A stretch of 36,630 nucleotides of DNA from an uncultured Porphyromonas sp. (GTDB taxonomy: Bacteria > Bacteroidota > Bacteroidia > Bacteroidales > Porphyromonadaceae). The stretch is from assembly GCA_900546675.1 (NCBI GenBank), contig URDQ01000011.1, forward strand, positions 1 to 36,630, given 5' to 3'. Under the pieces are notes generated by a model. It saw only the letters and a list, made by a program, of their open reading frames with translations, ran no database searches and was not told where the DNA came from. This document shows positions 1-9,711 of this stretch, in pieces (position 1 is the stretch's first letter; every line of letters starts with the position of its first letter). The position numbers and the translations under genes are program-made.

Positions 1-114
1 CAGGCCTCGCAAGAAACTCAACTTCCTAACTCCTGGACAGCTTTTTTATCAGAAGATCGATGAAACCAATTCAGTTGCATTTGATAGTTGAATCTACAAT
101 TGTCGCGAAAACAC

Positions 115-144
115 TTGTCGGTTTCAAAAATTGTCGTACCTTTG
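115..144 (+). promoter_or_regulatory. Bacteroidetes-type promoter with no gene behind it
   Basis: TTG at 115-117, exactly 19 nt, then TACCTTTG at 137-144: a perfect match to the Bacteroidetes primary sigma factor consensus. No gene or tRNA starts in the next 155 bases. They hold a 7-bp hairpin (188-205, ATAGGCT/AGCCTAT) and then the tRNA-Asp promoter. It may make a short RNA or be a second promoter for the tRNA. Nothing else is recognised in bases 1-299. Confidence 0.6.
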
Positions 145-252
145 TCACCGCTAAGGAGCAGAGGAGCGTTGATCTCTTCCCCAAAGCATAGGCTAGTGAG
201 CCTATCTGAAGGGTATCATTCGGAGCTTCGCAAAAAAAAATCGTCTCAGCTA

Positions 253-282
253 TTGCAGTGTTGATATTTTTTTGTACCTTTG
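253..282 (+). promoter_or_regulatory. Promoter of tRNA-Asp
   Basis: TTG at 253-255, 19 nt, TACCTTTG at 275-282. The last base of the -7 element lies 17 nt before the mature tRNA-Asp 5' end, so the start point would be about 10 nt upstream of it. Spacing and sequence are exact for the Bacteroidetes consensus. Confidence 0.75.
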
Positions 283-299
283 CAGAGCAAAACAACCGA

Positions 300-373
300 G
301 GTGCGGTAGTTCAGCTGGTTAGAATACCTGCCTGTCACGCAGGGGGTCACGGGTTCGAGTCCCGTCCGCACCG
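300..373 (+). tRNA. tRNA-Asp (GTC)
   Basis: Complete 74-nt cloverleaf. The acceptor stem is GGTGCGG (300-306) with CCGCACC (366-372) and discriminator G373. The anticodon arm is CCTGC-CTGTCAC-GCAGG, giving anticodon GTC. The T arm contains GGTTCGAGT. The 3' CCA is not encoded. Confidence 0.97.
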
Positions 374-549
374 CTCTGATTCCTCATACGAGGTCACAAT
401 TTCCTGACAAGATGGTCAGCGAGTGTGACGGAGTAAGAGGATTCTTAGTCTTAAGGAGATAGCGATCTCCTAATTGCAGCACTCTTTTTAGACTCCCCAT
501 TACTACTATGGAGAGTTTATTATATGTACACAGGTAGTCACTGCTACAA

Positions 550-633
550 GCCCAAGTGGCGGAACTGGTAGACGCGCTAGTTTCAGGTACTAGTAAACGC
601 AAGTTTGTGCAGGTTCGATTCCTGTCTTGGGCA
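550..633 (+). tRNA. tRNA-Leu (CAG)
   Basis: 84-nt type II tRNA with a long variable arm. The acceptor stem is GCCCAAG (550-556) with CTTGGGC (626-632) and discriminator A633. The anticodon arm is CTAGT-TTCAGGT-ACTAG, giving CAG, which reads CUG. CCA is not encoded. The 176 bases between this gene and tRNA-Asp hold no gene that I can support. Confidence 0.96.
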
Positions 634-689
634 CCTAAGATTACTCTAGGCGCAGTGGTTGCTGTAAGAGACTATATAATATATTGTAT

Positions 690-776
690 GCGCAGGTGGT
701 GGAATTGGTAGACACGCTACTTTGAGGGGGTAGTGCCAGCAATGGTGTGTGAGTTCGACTCTCATCCTGCGTACCA
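690..776 (+). tRNA. tRNA-Leu (GAG), CCA encoded
   Basis: Type II tRNA. The acceptor stem is GCGCAGG (690-696) with CCTGCGT (766-772), leaving one G-U pair at position 1. The discriminator is A773 and CCA is encoded at 774-776, unlike the two preceding tRNAs. The loop TTGAGGG gives anticodon GAG, reading CUC and CUU. The two leucine tRNAs are 56 nt apart and a terminator follows at once, so they probably share a transcript. Confidence 0.95.
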
Positions 777-777
777 C

Positions 778-836
778 GAGAGAGACCTATTGGATGACCT
801 TATGCAGATGAGGCTTCAGTAGGTCTCTCTCTTTTT
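778..836 (+). terminator. Terminator of the tRNA cluster
   Basis: A perfect 12-bp stem, GAGAGAGACCTA (778-789) with TAGGTCTCTCTC (820-831), is followed directly by TTTTT (832-836). It starts 2 nt after the CCA of tRNA-Leu(GAG). Confidence 0.85.
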
Positions 837-946
837 GCCCTACCCTATCTTTGCCTATATCGTTGGGTCAATTTGTCCTATCGGCTACCTAGTCTGTCTA
901 TTTCGTCTATCTAAGGTGTGGAGAGGGCTAATGCCAGCCGTATTCC

Positions 947-976
947 TTGTCGTGGTACAGTTTTTGAGTACCTTTA
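947..976 (+). promoter_or_regulatory. Promoter of the clpC-htpG-peptidase operon
   Basis: TTG at 947-949, 19 nt, TACCTTTA at 969-976 (7 of 8 bases of the -7 consensus). Predicted start near 983, giving a leader of about 120 nt before the chosen clpC start. No heat-shock inverted repeat (such as CIRCE) is visible in the leader. Confidence 0.65.
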
Positions 977-1102
977 CACAGCGAGACCATTGCACGAGGG
1001 TGCCTAGCTATGCCTTGCACCCGCATATATCGCCCAGTGCTGATACCCTTGCTATGGTACAAAGCACTACATAATTCACTATCAAGAGATAACTACAAAC
1101 GC

Positions 1103-4100
1103 ATGAATTTCACGCCATACCAAATAAGTGACCTAGTGGTCAGAGCCTTGTCTAGAGCTTGCGCCATCGGACTTCGTTCGGGAAAGCAACTAGACATCTC
1201 TAGACCGCTCTTTATCGACTTAGCTCGCAGTAAAGACACCTACCCTGGTGCCTTCATCTTGCGTACTCTGAATGTACCGCTCACTCAACTACAATATACG
1301 CTCTTTGAGGGGCCTATGATGACTGGATACTATAAGCAGATACAGAGCATCATCGATCAGAGTCACTATGCGATGCCTAGTGCAGAGCTCGTACGGTACT
1401 ACCACGATCAGGTAAAGTCTATCCTAGAGGGGGCGTGGGAGATCTTCCCCAATCATGAAGACTTTCCCGTGATTGATGCTCCTCGTATTGTCGCTTACTT
1501 GCTACATGAGGGGAGACCAGATATATACCCATGGCCATATATCACCTCTCGTCCTGCTAAGGAGGATATCCTAGCTAGCTATGTACAGAACAGCCTAGAG
1601 CATAGTGCTAAAGCAACCTCTGTCGAGGTGCAGGCTATAGCTAGTGCTGAGGCAGAGGAGCAGATGCTTCAGACGATCCTCACCACCGCTATGGCGGGAA
1701 TGCCTGACGCATTGACAGAGGAGATGCGTCAGGAGCTCAATGTCGCTGCATGGCAAGCTCCCTTTGAGAAGATTTTCTCAGCCATCGCAGGATCTGACGC
1801 TAGCCAGGAGAAAAAGCCCGCTAGCGACTTTGACCCTAATCCCATTGTAAAGCAGGTAGAGGTCTTCGTGTCTCAAAACGATCCCAATGGTGAGACGGAC
1901 AAAAGCTCTATGCGCGCCGTGCCTCTAGAGGAGCTCCCCGAAGAGATCCAAGAGCATATCAAGGCGATCATACGTCACGAGCAGCGCAAGGTGACACAAA
2001 ACTCGGGAAGTAACCCCTTCGACCTAAACGCTGATGACGACAATGATAAGGAGGAGAAGGTCTCTAACAAGTCTAGCAAGCGCTCTAAGACACCTGCGCT
2101 GGATGCCTTTGCGACCAACCTTAACCAGCTCGCTAAGGAGGGCAAGCTAGACCCGATGATCGGACGTGCTAAGGAGCTAGAGCGTATCACGCATATACTC
2201 TGTCGCCGACAGAAAAACAACCCCGTGCTGATTGGTGAGGCGGGTGTCGGTAAAACAGCCGTCGCCGAGGGCTTGGCACAGCTCTTAGCGCGCGATGAGG
2301 TGAGCTACAAGCTTCGTGGTAAGGTACTCTACAGCGTAGACTTGGCACAGATGCTAGCTGGGACACGCTACAGAGGAGACTTTGAGGAGCGGTTTAAGGC
2401 GCTACTCAAGGAGGCTGAGATGCTGGGCAATACGATCCTGCTCTTTGACGAGATCCACACGCTGATGGGTGCTGGCTCGACTGAGGGCAGTATGGATGCC
2501 TCTAACATGCTCAAGCCGGCTTTGGCGCGTGGCACGATACAGGTGATCGGAGCCACCACACTGGATGAGTATCGCAAGAGCATTGAGAAGAACGGCGCCC
2601 TGGCGCGTCGCTTTCAGAAGGTGATGATCGAGCCAAACACGCCCGAGGAGACGCTGGAGATACTGCGTCAGTTGCGAGGACGGTATGAAGAGTTTCACCA
2701 TGTACACTACAGCGACGAAGCTTTGGTCGCTATGGTGCGCCTGACCAATAGATATATCTACGACCGCTACTTCCCCGACAAGGCTATTGACGTCCTGGAC
2801 GAGGTGGGAGCGAGTATGCACCTCAAGGGCAAGGTGGGTGAGAGCGACAAGGTTGCTTCGCTCCGACAGCAACTACGTACCTACCGCGCTTCTCGTGACA
2901 AGGCAGTGCGTGAGAGCAACTACGACACCGCTATGACCCTCAAAGTGCAGGAGGACTTAGTCCAAAAAGAGGTGGACGAGGAGCTAGAGAAAGCACATGC
3001 CAAGGAGGCTGCCACCTATCTACCTGTAGATGAGGAGGCGGTCGCCAAGACGGTCTCTATGATGAGTGGTGTGCCTATCTCCAACATCAGTCAGGAGGAG
3101 CATGCTAAGCTTCGCCAGATGCGTCAGACACTGAAGGATATAGTTATCGGACAAGACGATGCGATCGACAAGGTGGTCAAAGCGATACAGCGCAACCGCC
3201 TCGGCTTGGGTAGCGACAAGCGACCCATCGGGAGCTTCCTCTTCCTCGGACCGACAGGTGTCGGTAAGACCTATCTAGCTAAGAAGCTTGCCGAGCTACT
3301 CTTTGACGATGAGGACGCACTCATACGTATTGATATGAGTGAGTATATGGAGTCGTTCAATGTATCTCGTCTCGTAGGCGCCGCCCCTGGCTACGTCGGC
3401 TACGACGAGGGCGGACAGCTCACGGAGCAGGTGAGACGCAAGCCTTACTCGGTCGTACTCTTTGACGAGCTAGAGAAGGCTCACCCAGACGTTTACAACA
3501 TACTCCTGCAGATCCTCGACGATGGCTTTATCACCGCTGCCGATGGTACGCACGTGAGCTTTAAGAATACGGTCATCATCTTGACGAGCAACATCGGTAC
3601 GCGCCAGCTCAAGGACTTTGGCGCTGGTGTCGGCTTCCGTCAGGAGGTGCAGCTCACCCAGACGGAGCAGGAGGCTTTGCTGAGCAAGCAGCTCAAGAAG
3701 CACTTTAGCCCTGAGTTCCTCAACCGCCTTGATGAGACGATCTACTTCGCCAGCCTAGAGAAGGAGGACATCCGCAAGATCGTAGATGTGGAGCTACGTC
3801 CTATCATGGCGCGTATCTCCGAGCAGGGGTACAACCTTGTGGTCACTCCCTCGGCAAAGGACAAGCTCGCTGATGTGGGCTTTGACATAGAGTACGGTGC
3901 TAGACCGCTGAGACGTGCTCTGCGTCACTGGATCGAAGACAAGCTGACGGACCTCATCCTCGATGGTGAGGCAAATGTGGGCGACACGGTGCGACTGCGT
4001 GTCTCTGAGGGCGAACTCCTTATGGAGGTGGACAAGCGTCTGCCACAAAAGGAGTCGCAAGCAAAGAGCGATGAGGCGACCCTAGGCTTCGCCCTACCCT

Positions 4101-4138
4101 CGTTTACCTCTTCCAGCCAGAAGGGCGATGAGCGATAA
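1103..4138 (+). CDS. clpC: ATP-dependent Clp protease ATP-binding subunit ClpC
   Basis: Hsp100 AAA+ unfoldase of 1011 aa that feeds proteins to ClpP in the cytoplasm. It has two ATPase modules: Walker A GEAGVGKT (378-385) with Walker B ILLFDEIH near 446, and Walker A GPTGVGKT (716-723) with Walker B VVLFDELEKAH (784-794). The tripeptide VGF at 843-845 is in the place of the ClpP-binding loop, and the middle coiled coil is short. Both features favour ClpC over the disaggregase ClpB. The N-terminal 350 residues are longer than usual and end in a charged linker. The frame is open back to 1010, but the start at 1103 (MNFTPYQISDL) gives the conserved Clp N-domain helix and fits the promoter. First gene of an operon with htpG (30 nt downstream). 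In Bacteroidetes this gene is often annotated simply as a Clp ATPase. Confidence 0.92.
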   Translation: MNFTPYQISDLVVRALSRACAIGLRSGKQLDISRPLFIDLARSKDTYPGAFILRTLNVPLTQLQYTLFEGPMMTGYYKQIQSIIDQSHYAMPSAELVRYYHDQVKSILEGAWEIFPNHEDFPVIDAPRIVAYLLHEGRPDIYPWPYITSRPAKEDILASYVQNSLEHSAKATSVEVQAIASAEAEEQMLQTILTTAMAGMPDALTEEMRQELNVAAWQAPFEKIFSAIAGSDASQEKKPASDFDPNPIVKQVEVFVSQNDPNGETDKSSMRAVPLEELPEEIQEHIKAIIRHEQRKVTQNSGSNPFDLNADDDNDKEEKVSNKSSKRSKTPALDAFATNLNQLAKEGKLDPMIGRAKELERITHILCRRQKNNPVLIGEAGVGKTAVAEGLAQLLARDEVSYKLRGKVLYSVDLAQMLAGTRYRGDFEERFKALLKEAEMLGNTILLFDEIHTLMGAGSTEGSMDASNMLKPALARGTIQVIGATTLDEYRKSIEKNGALARRFQKVMIEPNTPEETLEILRQLRGRYEEFHHVHYSDEALVAMVRLTNRYIYDRYFPDKAIDVLDEVGASMHLKGKVGESDKVASLRQQLRTYRASRDKAVRESNYDTAMTLKVQEDLVQKEVDEELEKAHAKEAATYLPVDEEAVAKTVSMMSGVPISNISQEEHAKLRQMRQTLKDIVIGQDDAIDKVVKAIQRNRLGLGSDKRPIGSFLFLGPTGVGKTYLAKKLAELLFDDEDALIRIDMSEYMESFNVSRLVGAAPGYVGYDEGGQLTEQVRRKPYSVVLFDELEKAHPDVYNILLQILDDGFITAADGTHVSFKNTVIILTSNIGTRQLKDFGAGVGFRQEVQLTQTEQEALLSKQLKKHFSPEFLNRLDETIYFASLEKEDIRKIVDVELRPIMARISEQGYNLVVTPSAKDKLADVGFDIEYGARPLRRALRHWIEDKLTDLILDGEANVGDTVRLRVSEGELLMEVDKRLPQKESQAKSDEATLGFALPSFTSSSQKGDER

Positions 4139-4168
4139 CCAATCAAATCAGACAAATAATCCAAGCTT

Positions 4169-6238
4169 ATGAATAGTAATAAAGGACAAATCGGGGTTAC
4201 GAGTGAAAACATATTCCCCGTCATCAAGAAGTTTCTCTATAGTGAGCATGATATATTCCTCCGTGAGATTGTATCCAACGCAGTCGATGCGACGACCAAG
4301 CTACGCGCGCTGATAGCTCGTGGCACGGAGGTGGGCAGCACTGAGGATCTCCGTGTAGAGGTCCTACTAGATAAGGAGGCGCGTACACTTACCGTAAGAG
4401 ACTACGGTATCGGTATGACCGCCGATGAGGTAGAGCGCTACATCAATCAGATAGCTTTCTCTGGAGCAGAGGACTTCCTAGAGAAGTACAAAGACGCTTC
4501 GGGCAATATCATCGGGCACTTCGGACTAGGCTTTTACTCAGCCTTTATGGTCTCCGAGCGTGTCGAGATAGACACCCTCTCCTACCAGCCAGACGCGCAG
4601 CCAGTTCACTGGAGCTGTGACGGTTCGCCTGCTTACGAGATGAGTACGGGTAGTCGCACCGAGCGTGGTACCGACATTATTATGCATCTGGACGAAGAGA
4701 GCGACGAGTTCCTCGAGCAGGCACGCATCGAGGAACTACTGACGAAGTATTGTCGCTTCCTCCCGATCCCCATCATCTTTGGTAAGAAGCAGGAGTGGAA
4801 GGACGGCAAGATGCAGGACACCGATGAGGACAATGTAATCAACGACACCAACCCGCTCTGGCTCCGCAAGCCACAAGACCTTACGGACGAGGACTATCGT
4901 GAGTTCTACCGTAAGCTCTACCCAGGAGCTGACGAGCCACTCTTTTGGATACATCTTAATGTAGACTACCCCTTCACCTTGACAGGCGTACTCTACTTCC
5001 CCAAGGTGAGCAACAAGGTAGATCTGCAGAGCAACAAGATCAAGCTCTACTGCAATCAGGTCTTTGTGACTGACGAGGTGGAGAGCATCGTGCCTATGTA
5101 CTTGACTTTGCTCCACGGTGTGATCGACTCACCAGACATACCGCTCAATGTGTCGCGCTCTTACCTACAGTCCGACAGCAATGTCAAGAAGATCAGTAGC
5201 TACATTACAAAGAAGGTGGCCGACAAGCTGGAGGAGATCATGAAGAATGACCGCCCCACCTACGAAGCTAAGTGGCCCGACCTCTCGGTCTTCATACATT
5301 ATGGTATCCTCACCGATGAGAAGATGGAGGAGCGTGCGCTCAAGTCACTACTCCTACTCGAAGATGTGTCTGGGAAGTTCTACACACCCGAGGAGTATCG
5401 TGAGCTGGTCAAGAGCAATCAGACCGACAAGGACGACAAGCTCGTCTACCTCTACGCTACCGATCCTGAGGCACAGTACAGCTACATACAGGCTGCCGAG
5501 GCTAAGGGGTACAACGTACTCCATATGCACGGCATGCTCGACATGCCCCTACTTAACCATCTAGAGCAGAAGTGGGAGAACACGCACTTCGTACGTGTGG
5601 ACAGCGACACGGTCGACCAATTGATCCAGCGTGACGACACGACGACCGACGCTTCCGCACATGAGACCGAGATCATGCGTAGTCTCTTTGCCAAGGCGCT
5701 CCCAACGGGCGAGGCCAACTATCAGGTCTTCCTACGCAATATGGGTCCGGAGGCTCAGCCAGCAGTGGTCACCCGTATGGAGTGGATGCGCCGTATGAAG
5801 GAGATGTCGCAGTATCAGCCTGGAGCTTCCTTCTACAACTCACTACCCGACAGCTATTCGCTCGTACTCAATGCCGACCACCCACTCATCAAGAGCCTGC
5901 TAGAGGGTGAGGGCAAGGAGCTAGAGCCACAGCTGGCGTCTCTGCGCTCTCAGCTCGCTACGCTCCAAGAGCAAGTCACCGAGCTAGACAAGGAGGCTAA
6001 GGAGCAGACCGAGCCTACCGAAGAGCAAAAGAAAGAACTACAAGAGAAGAAGGAGGCTCTCCACAAGCAGCAAGAAGAGCTACACGGTGAGATGCAAAGT
6101 TCCTTCGACCAGTATGCCGAGAAGCAGCCTATGATACGTCACATCGTCGAGCTGGCTCTCCTCTCAGCTGGTGAACTACGAGGCGTTGCCCTACAAGATT
6201 TCATCAAGCGCACCACCGAACTTCTATCGTCTAAGTAA
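4169..6238 (+). CDS. htpG: Molecular chaperone HtpG (Hsp90)
   Basis: Bacterial Hsp90 of 689 aa: an ATP-driven dimeric cytoplasmic chaperone of the GHKL ATPase superfamily. The N-terminal ATP site is clear: E33 and N37 in REIVSNAVDA, DYGIGM at 78-83 and the glycine-rich lid GHFGLGFYSAF starting near 116. The middle domain (about 230-500) is followed by a strongly charged coiled-coil stretch (about 575-645) rich in Glu, Lys and Gln, inside the C-terminal dimerisation region. That stretch makes this protein longer than E. coli HtpG (624 aa). It is 30 nt after clpC and 24 nt before the S41 peptidase gene, so a joint proteostasis transcript is likely. Confidence 0.96.
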   Translation: MNSNKGQIGVTSENIFPVIKKFLYSEHDIFLREIVSNAVDATTKLRALIARGTEVGSTEDLRVEVLLDKEARTLTVRDYGIGMTADEVERYINQIAFSGAEDFLEKYKDASGNIIGHFGLGFYSAFMVSERVEIDTLSYQPDAQPVHWSCDGSPAYEMSTGSRTERGTDIIMHLDEESDEFLEQARIEELLTKYCRFLPIPIIFGKKQEWKDGKMQDTDEDNVINDTNPLWLRKPQDLTDEDYREFYRKLYPGADEPLFWIHLNVDYPFTLTGVLYFPKVSNKVDLQSNKIKLYCNQVFVTDEVESIVPMYLTLLHGVIDSPDIPLNVSRSYLQSDSNVKKISSYITKKVADKLEEIMKNDRPTYEAKWPDLSVFIHYGILTDEKMEERALKSLLLLEDVSGKFYTPEEYRELVKSNQTDKDDKLVYLYATDPEAQYSYIQAAEAKGYNVLHMHGMLDMPLLNHLEQKWENTHFVRVDSDTVDQLIQRDDTTTDASAHETEIMRSLFAKALPTGEANYQVFLRNMGPEAQPAVVTRMEWMRRMKEMSQYQPGASFYNSLPDSYSLVLNADHPLIKSLLEGEGKELEPQLASLRSQLATLQEQVTELDKEAKEQTEPTEEQKKELQEKKEALHKQQEELHGEMQSSFDQYAEKQPMIRHIVELALLSAGELRGVALQDFIKRTTELLSSK

Positions 6239-6262
6239 ATACCCCTAAGAATATCCGTTTTT

Positions 6263-9200
6263 ATGAAGAGGAACACTTCCCTTTGCAAGCGTCTCCTACT
6301 CCTACTAGCCCTCTCAGCCACCTGGCTCGTGGGGGCTGTAGCGCAGGAGACACCCCGCTGGCTACGCTATGCCGAGATCTCACCAGATGGTAATCAGATA
6401 GCCTTTTGCTACCAAGGCGACATCTACATTGTCGATGCTATCGGTGGCGAGGCGCGTCTCCTGACTGGCTCCGATGGGTACGAGTCACACCCCACCTGGA
6501 GTCCCGATGGCAAGCGTATCGCCTTCATGAGCAATCGTGATGGGCACCGCTCCATCTACACTATGTCAGCCCTTGGTGGCGATGTCAAGCGCATCACACA
6601 CCACTCGGGCAATAGCCATACCGTCGAGTGCTACACACCCGACGGTCGTTTTATCATTATGTCCGAATCGCTCCAGCAGCCTGCCACCAGTGCGCTCAAT
6701 CCTACGGGCATCCTCTCGCAGCTCTATATGATACCTGTCGATGGCGGCACGCCTATGCTCTACAACGCTCGCCCTCTAGAGGAGGTCACCTTCAGCCATC
6801 GTGGCGACCGCTATGTAGCGCAAGACATCAAGGGCTTTGAGAATAAGTGGCGCAAGCACCACACCAGCTCCGTCACACGAGACATTTATATAGTAGACCC
6901 CAAGACAGGAGCCACCACCGCCTGCACACTAGAGCCTGGCGAAGACCTCTCACCCGTCTTCGGGCCTGATGACCAAAGCATCTTCTTCATCAGCGAGCGA
7001 GGCAAAAGCAATTCGCTCAACGTCTGGAAGCAGCGCATCGGCGAGCAAACCGCTCAGCAGGTGACCAGCTTCCGCAATCACCCCGTACGCTTCCTCAGCA
7101 TCTCACGCTCCGGACGGCTCTGCTTCGCCTACGATGGCGACCTCTACACCATGACCGAGGGACGCTCCCCGCAGAAGGTACAGATCACTCTGCGCACCGA
7201 AGGTCCTAAGGACAAAGTGTACCGCCGCACAGCCAGCAGTGGAGGCAGCTCCTTCACGCCCAGCAGTGACGGCAAGCAGCTAGCCTTCATCATGCGTGGT
7301 GATGTCTACGTCACCTCTGTCGAACATAGCACAACGAAGCGCATCACCCAGAGCGCCGGCGCCGAGGAGAGTGTCACCTGGAGTCCCGACAGCAAGACAC
7401 TCGTCTACGACTCACGCCGTGACGGCAAGCATATCCTCTACAAGGCGACCATCGCTTCGGACAAGGAGTTAGACTTCGCCTCCGCTACCATTATCAAGGA
7501 AGAGTCGCTTATGCCCGAGTGCAAAATGGAGCAAGCCCTACCCCAGTACTCTCCCGATGGCAAGCAGATCGCCTTCGTCGGTGACCGCAAGTGCATCTAT
7601 ACCTATAATGTCGAGAGCAAGAAGCTCACGCAGGTCACCAGTGGCAAGGATCAGCCCGAGATGCACGGCTACATCAGCTTCGAGTGGAGTCCTGACAGCC
7701 GTTGGATAGCCTTTAGCTACACACCCAATGTCCACGCACCCTTTGGTGATGTAGGCTTGGTTCGTGCCACTGGTGGCGAGGTGATCAACCTGACCAATAC
7801 GGGTTACTTCAGCGACCTCGCTGGCTGGGTTATGGAGGGCAATGCCATCCTCTTCACCTCTGACCGTCATGGTATGCGCAATCACGCTTCGTGGGGCTCC
7901 ATGAGCGATGCTTATCTCGTCTTCCTCAACCGCAAGGCGTACGAGAAGTTTAGCATGACCCCCGAAGAGCGCGACCTCTACGACCGCGCTGGACTAGACA
8001 CGCTACAGTATGGCCCCGATCCCGTCCCTGCCGAGGATAGTGCTAAGAAGAAGGACGAGACCAAGCCTATCATCGTCGAGGTCCAGGGCATAGAAGACCG
8101 CATCGTACGGCTCACGCCCAATTCGAGCGACCTAGCAGACGCATATGTCGATGCCGACGGGAAGAACCTCTACTACCTCTCAGCCTTTGAGGGTGGGTAC
8201 AACCTCTGGCACACAGACCTACGAAAGGGCAATACCGCGATGCTACGTCAGCTAGACCTTTCTGGCAGCGCTTACTTAGCACCAACTCCCAAGGGAGATA
8301 AGATCTTCGTCGTATCCTCTGGACGGGTGCAGTGCTTTACGCCTGCCTCTAAGAAGTTTGAGCCAGTCAACTACCGTGCTCGTGTGGAGCTAGACAGCTA
8401 CGCCGAGCGTGAGGCGATGTACGACTTTATGGTTCGTGAGGAGGGTCTACGCTTCTACCGCGCAGATATGCACGGCGTAGACTGGAAGGGTCTGACCGAC
8501 CACTACCGCCAGTTCTTGCCCCATATAGCAACGAACGAGGACTTCTCCGAGATGCTCAGCGAGATCCTAGGCGAGCTCAACGTATCGCACACAGGCTCAG
8601 GCTACAGGCAGGGCTCTAGCGAGCCAGCTACGGGACGCCTAGGTCTACTCTACAACTGGTACTCACTACCCCTCGAGGGGATCATCGTCGATGAGATCGT
8701 TACGGGCGGACCCTTCGACACCTACCTGACCAAGCTACAGCCTGGCGACCGCATCGTCGCAATCGATGGCACACGCATCGACCACCACACCGACTGGCGT
8801 GACCTCCTCGCAGGCACTACTGGCACGCTCACGGCTGTCACCTTCTATAGTAATAAGGAGCAAAAGGAAATCACCGAGGCCGTTCGTCCTATCTCATCTG
8901 GCAAGCTTTCGGGACTACTCTACAAGCGCTGGGTCAAGGCTCGCGAAGCTGAGGTGCAGCGTCTCTCAAACGGTCGTCTCGGCTATGTACACATACCGAG
9001 CATGGGCGACGACGAGTTCCGCACCGTCTACAGCGAGGTGATGGGCAAGTACTACCAATGCGACGGTATCGTCATCGACATCCGCTACAACGGTGGTGGT
9101 CGTCTGCACGAAGACCTCGAGACTTTCTTCGGCGGCAAGGCTTATCTGCAGCAAGAGGTGCGTGGTCAGGACTACTGCACGATGCCTAGCAAGCGCTGGA

Positions 9201-9556
9201 CCAAGCCCTCAGTCATGCTCGTCTGCGAGGCCGACTACTCCAATGCACACGGCTCTCCATGGGTCTACCAAACCCTCGGCATGGGCAAGGTCGTCGGTAT
9301 GCCAGTACCAGGCACTATGACCTCGGTCAACTGGGTCACCATGCAGAACCCGCTACTCTTCTTCGGCATCCCCGCCGTAGGTTATCGTACCGAGCAGGGA
9401 GACTTCCTCGAGAATAAGCAGCTTGAGCCCGATGTCGTGGTTCCGCTCGACTACAACCGCGTCCTCGAGGGACACGATAGTCAGCTAGAAGCAGCCGTAC
9501 GCGTACTCCTAGAGGAGGTCAAGGCTCATCCGCAGCCCACCTTCCCCAAGCGATAA
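6263..9556 (+). CDS. Secreted Tricorn-like S41 peptidase with beta-propeller
   Basis: Protein of 1097 aa with a Sec signal peptide (1-28, hydrophobic core LLLLLALS, cleavage after VAQ), so probably periplasmic. Residues about 35-580 carry repeated WD40-like/PD40 blades of the form WSPDGK-IAF, as in TolB and Tricorn. A core helical domain, a PDZ domain (about 800-885) and the S41 catalytic domain follow. By comparison with Tricorn, S775-H776 in ELNVSHTG would be the catalytic Ser-His pair and S993 in DYSNAHG the nucleophile. The family degrades oligopeptides released by upstream proteases, a sensible role in an asaccharolytic peptide fermenter. Third gene of the clpC-htpG operon; a terminator lies about 85 nt downstream. 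Family assignment is firm, substrate unknown. Confidence 0.9.
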   Translation: MKRNTSLCKRLLLLLALSATWLVGAVAQETPRWLRYAEISPDGNQIAFCYQGDIYIVDAIGGEARLLTGSDGYESHPTWSPDGKRIAFMSNRDGHRSIYTMSALGGDVKRITHHSGNSHTVECYTPDGRFIIMSESLQQPATSALNPTGILSQLYMIPVDGGTPMLYNARPLEEVTFSHRGDRYVAQDIKGFENKWRKHHTSSVTRDIYIVDPKTGATTACTLEPGEDLSPVFGPDDQSIFFISERGKSNSLNVWKQRIGEQTAQQVTSFRNHPVRFLSISRSGRLCFAYDGDLYTMTEGRSPQKVQITLRTEGPKDKVYRRTASSGGSSFTPSSDGKQLAFIMRGDVYVTSVEHSTTKRITQSAGAEESVTWSPDSKTLVYDSRRDGKHILYKATIASDKELDFASATIIKEESLMPECKMEQALPQYSPDGKQIAFVGDRKCIYTYNVESKKLTQVTSGKDQPEMHGYISFEWSPDSRWIAFSYTPNVHAPFGDVGLVRATGGEVINLTNTGYFSDLAGWVMEGNAILFTSDRHGMRNHASWGSMSDAYLVFLNRKAYEKFSMTPEERDLYDRAGLDTLQYGPDPVPAEDSAKKKDETKPIIVEVQGIEDRIVRLTPNSSDLADAYVDADGKNLYYLSAFEGGYNLWHTDLRKGNTAMLRQLDLSGSAYLAPTPKGDKIFVVSSGRVQCFTPASKKFEPVNYRARVELDSYAEREAMYDFMVREEGLRFYRADMHGVDWKGLTDHYRQFLPHIATNEDFSEMLSEILGELNVSHTGSGYRQGSSEPATGRLGLLYNWYSLPLEGIIVDEIVTGGPFDTYLTKLQPGDRIVAIDGTRIDHHTDWRDLLAGTTGTLTAVTFYSNKEQKEITEAVRPISSGKLSGLLYKRWVKAREAEVQRLSNGRLGYVHIPSMGDDEFRTVYSEVMGKYYQCDGIVIDIRYNGGGRLHEDLETFFGGKAYLQQEVRGQDYCTMPSKRWTKPSVMLVCEADYSNAHGSPWVYQTLGMGKVVGMPVPGTMTSVNWVTMQNPLLFFGIPAVGYRTEQGDFLENKQLEPDVVVPLDYNRVLEGHDSQLEAAVRVLLEEVKAHPQPTFPKR

Positions 9557-9641
9557 GCAGCAACCCGAGCTAGCACCGATTAGCTTGCGGTAAAAGCCAG
9601 TATACAGAGTGAGGAGCATCGCACCTCCCCACTAAATCCCC

Positions 9642-9682
9642 AAAGAGAGGAGATGTCGTTATCGGCATCTCCTCTCTTTTTT
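9642..9682 (+). terminator. Terminator of the clpC-htpG-peptidase operon
   Basis: A perfect 14-bp stem, AAAGAGAGGAGATG (9642-9655) with CATCTCCTCTCTTT (9666-9679), and a 10-nt loop. The 3' arm runs into a T tract ending at 9682. Confidence 0.85.
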
Positions 9683-9711
9683 GTCATCTCATCCGCCTCT
9701 TCCCTTGGTTC

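Noticed and set aside
835..1074. 79-codon open frame ahead of clpC
   Set aside because: It spans the clpC promoter, overlaps the extended clpC frame and has no recognisable features.
1010..1102. Upstream extension of clpC by 31 codons
   Set aside because: The extra residues do not look like a Clp N-domain; the conserved domain begins at the Met at 1103.
2402..2872. 156-codon minus-strand frame inside clpC
   Set aside because: Antisense shadow of the conserved ATPase region.
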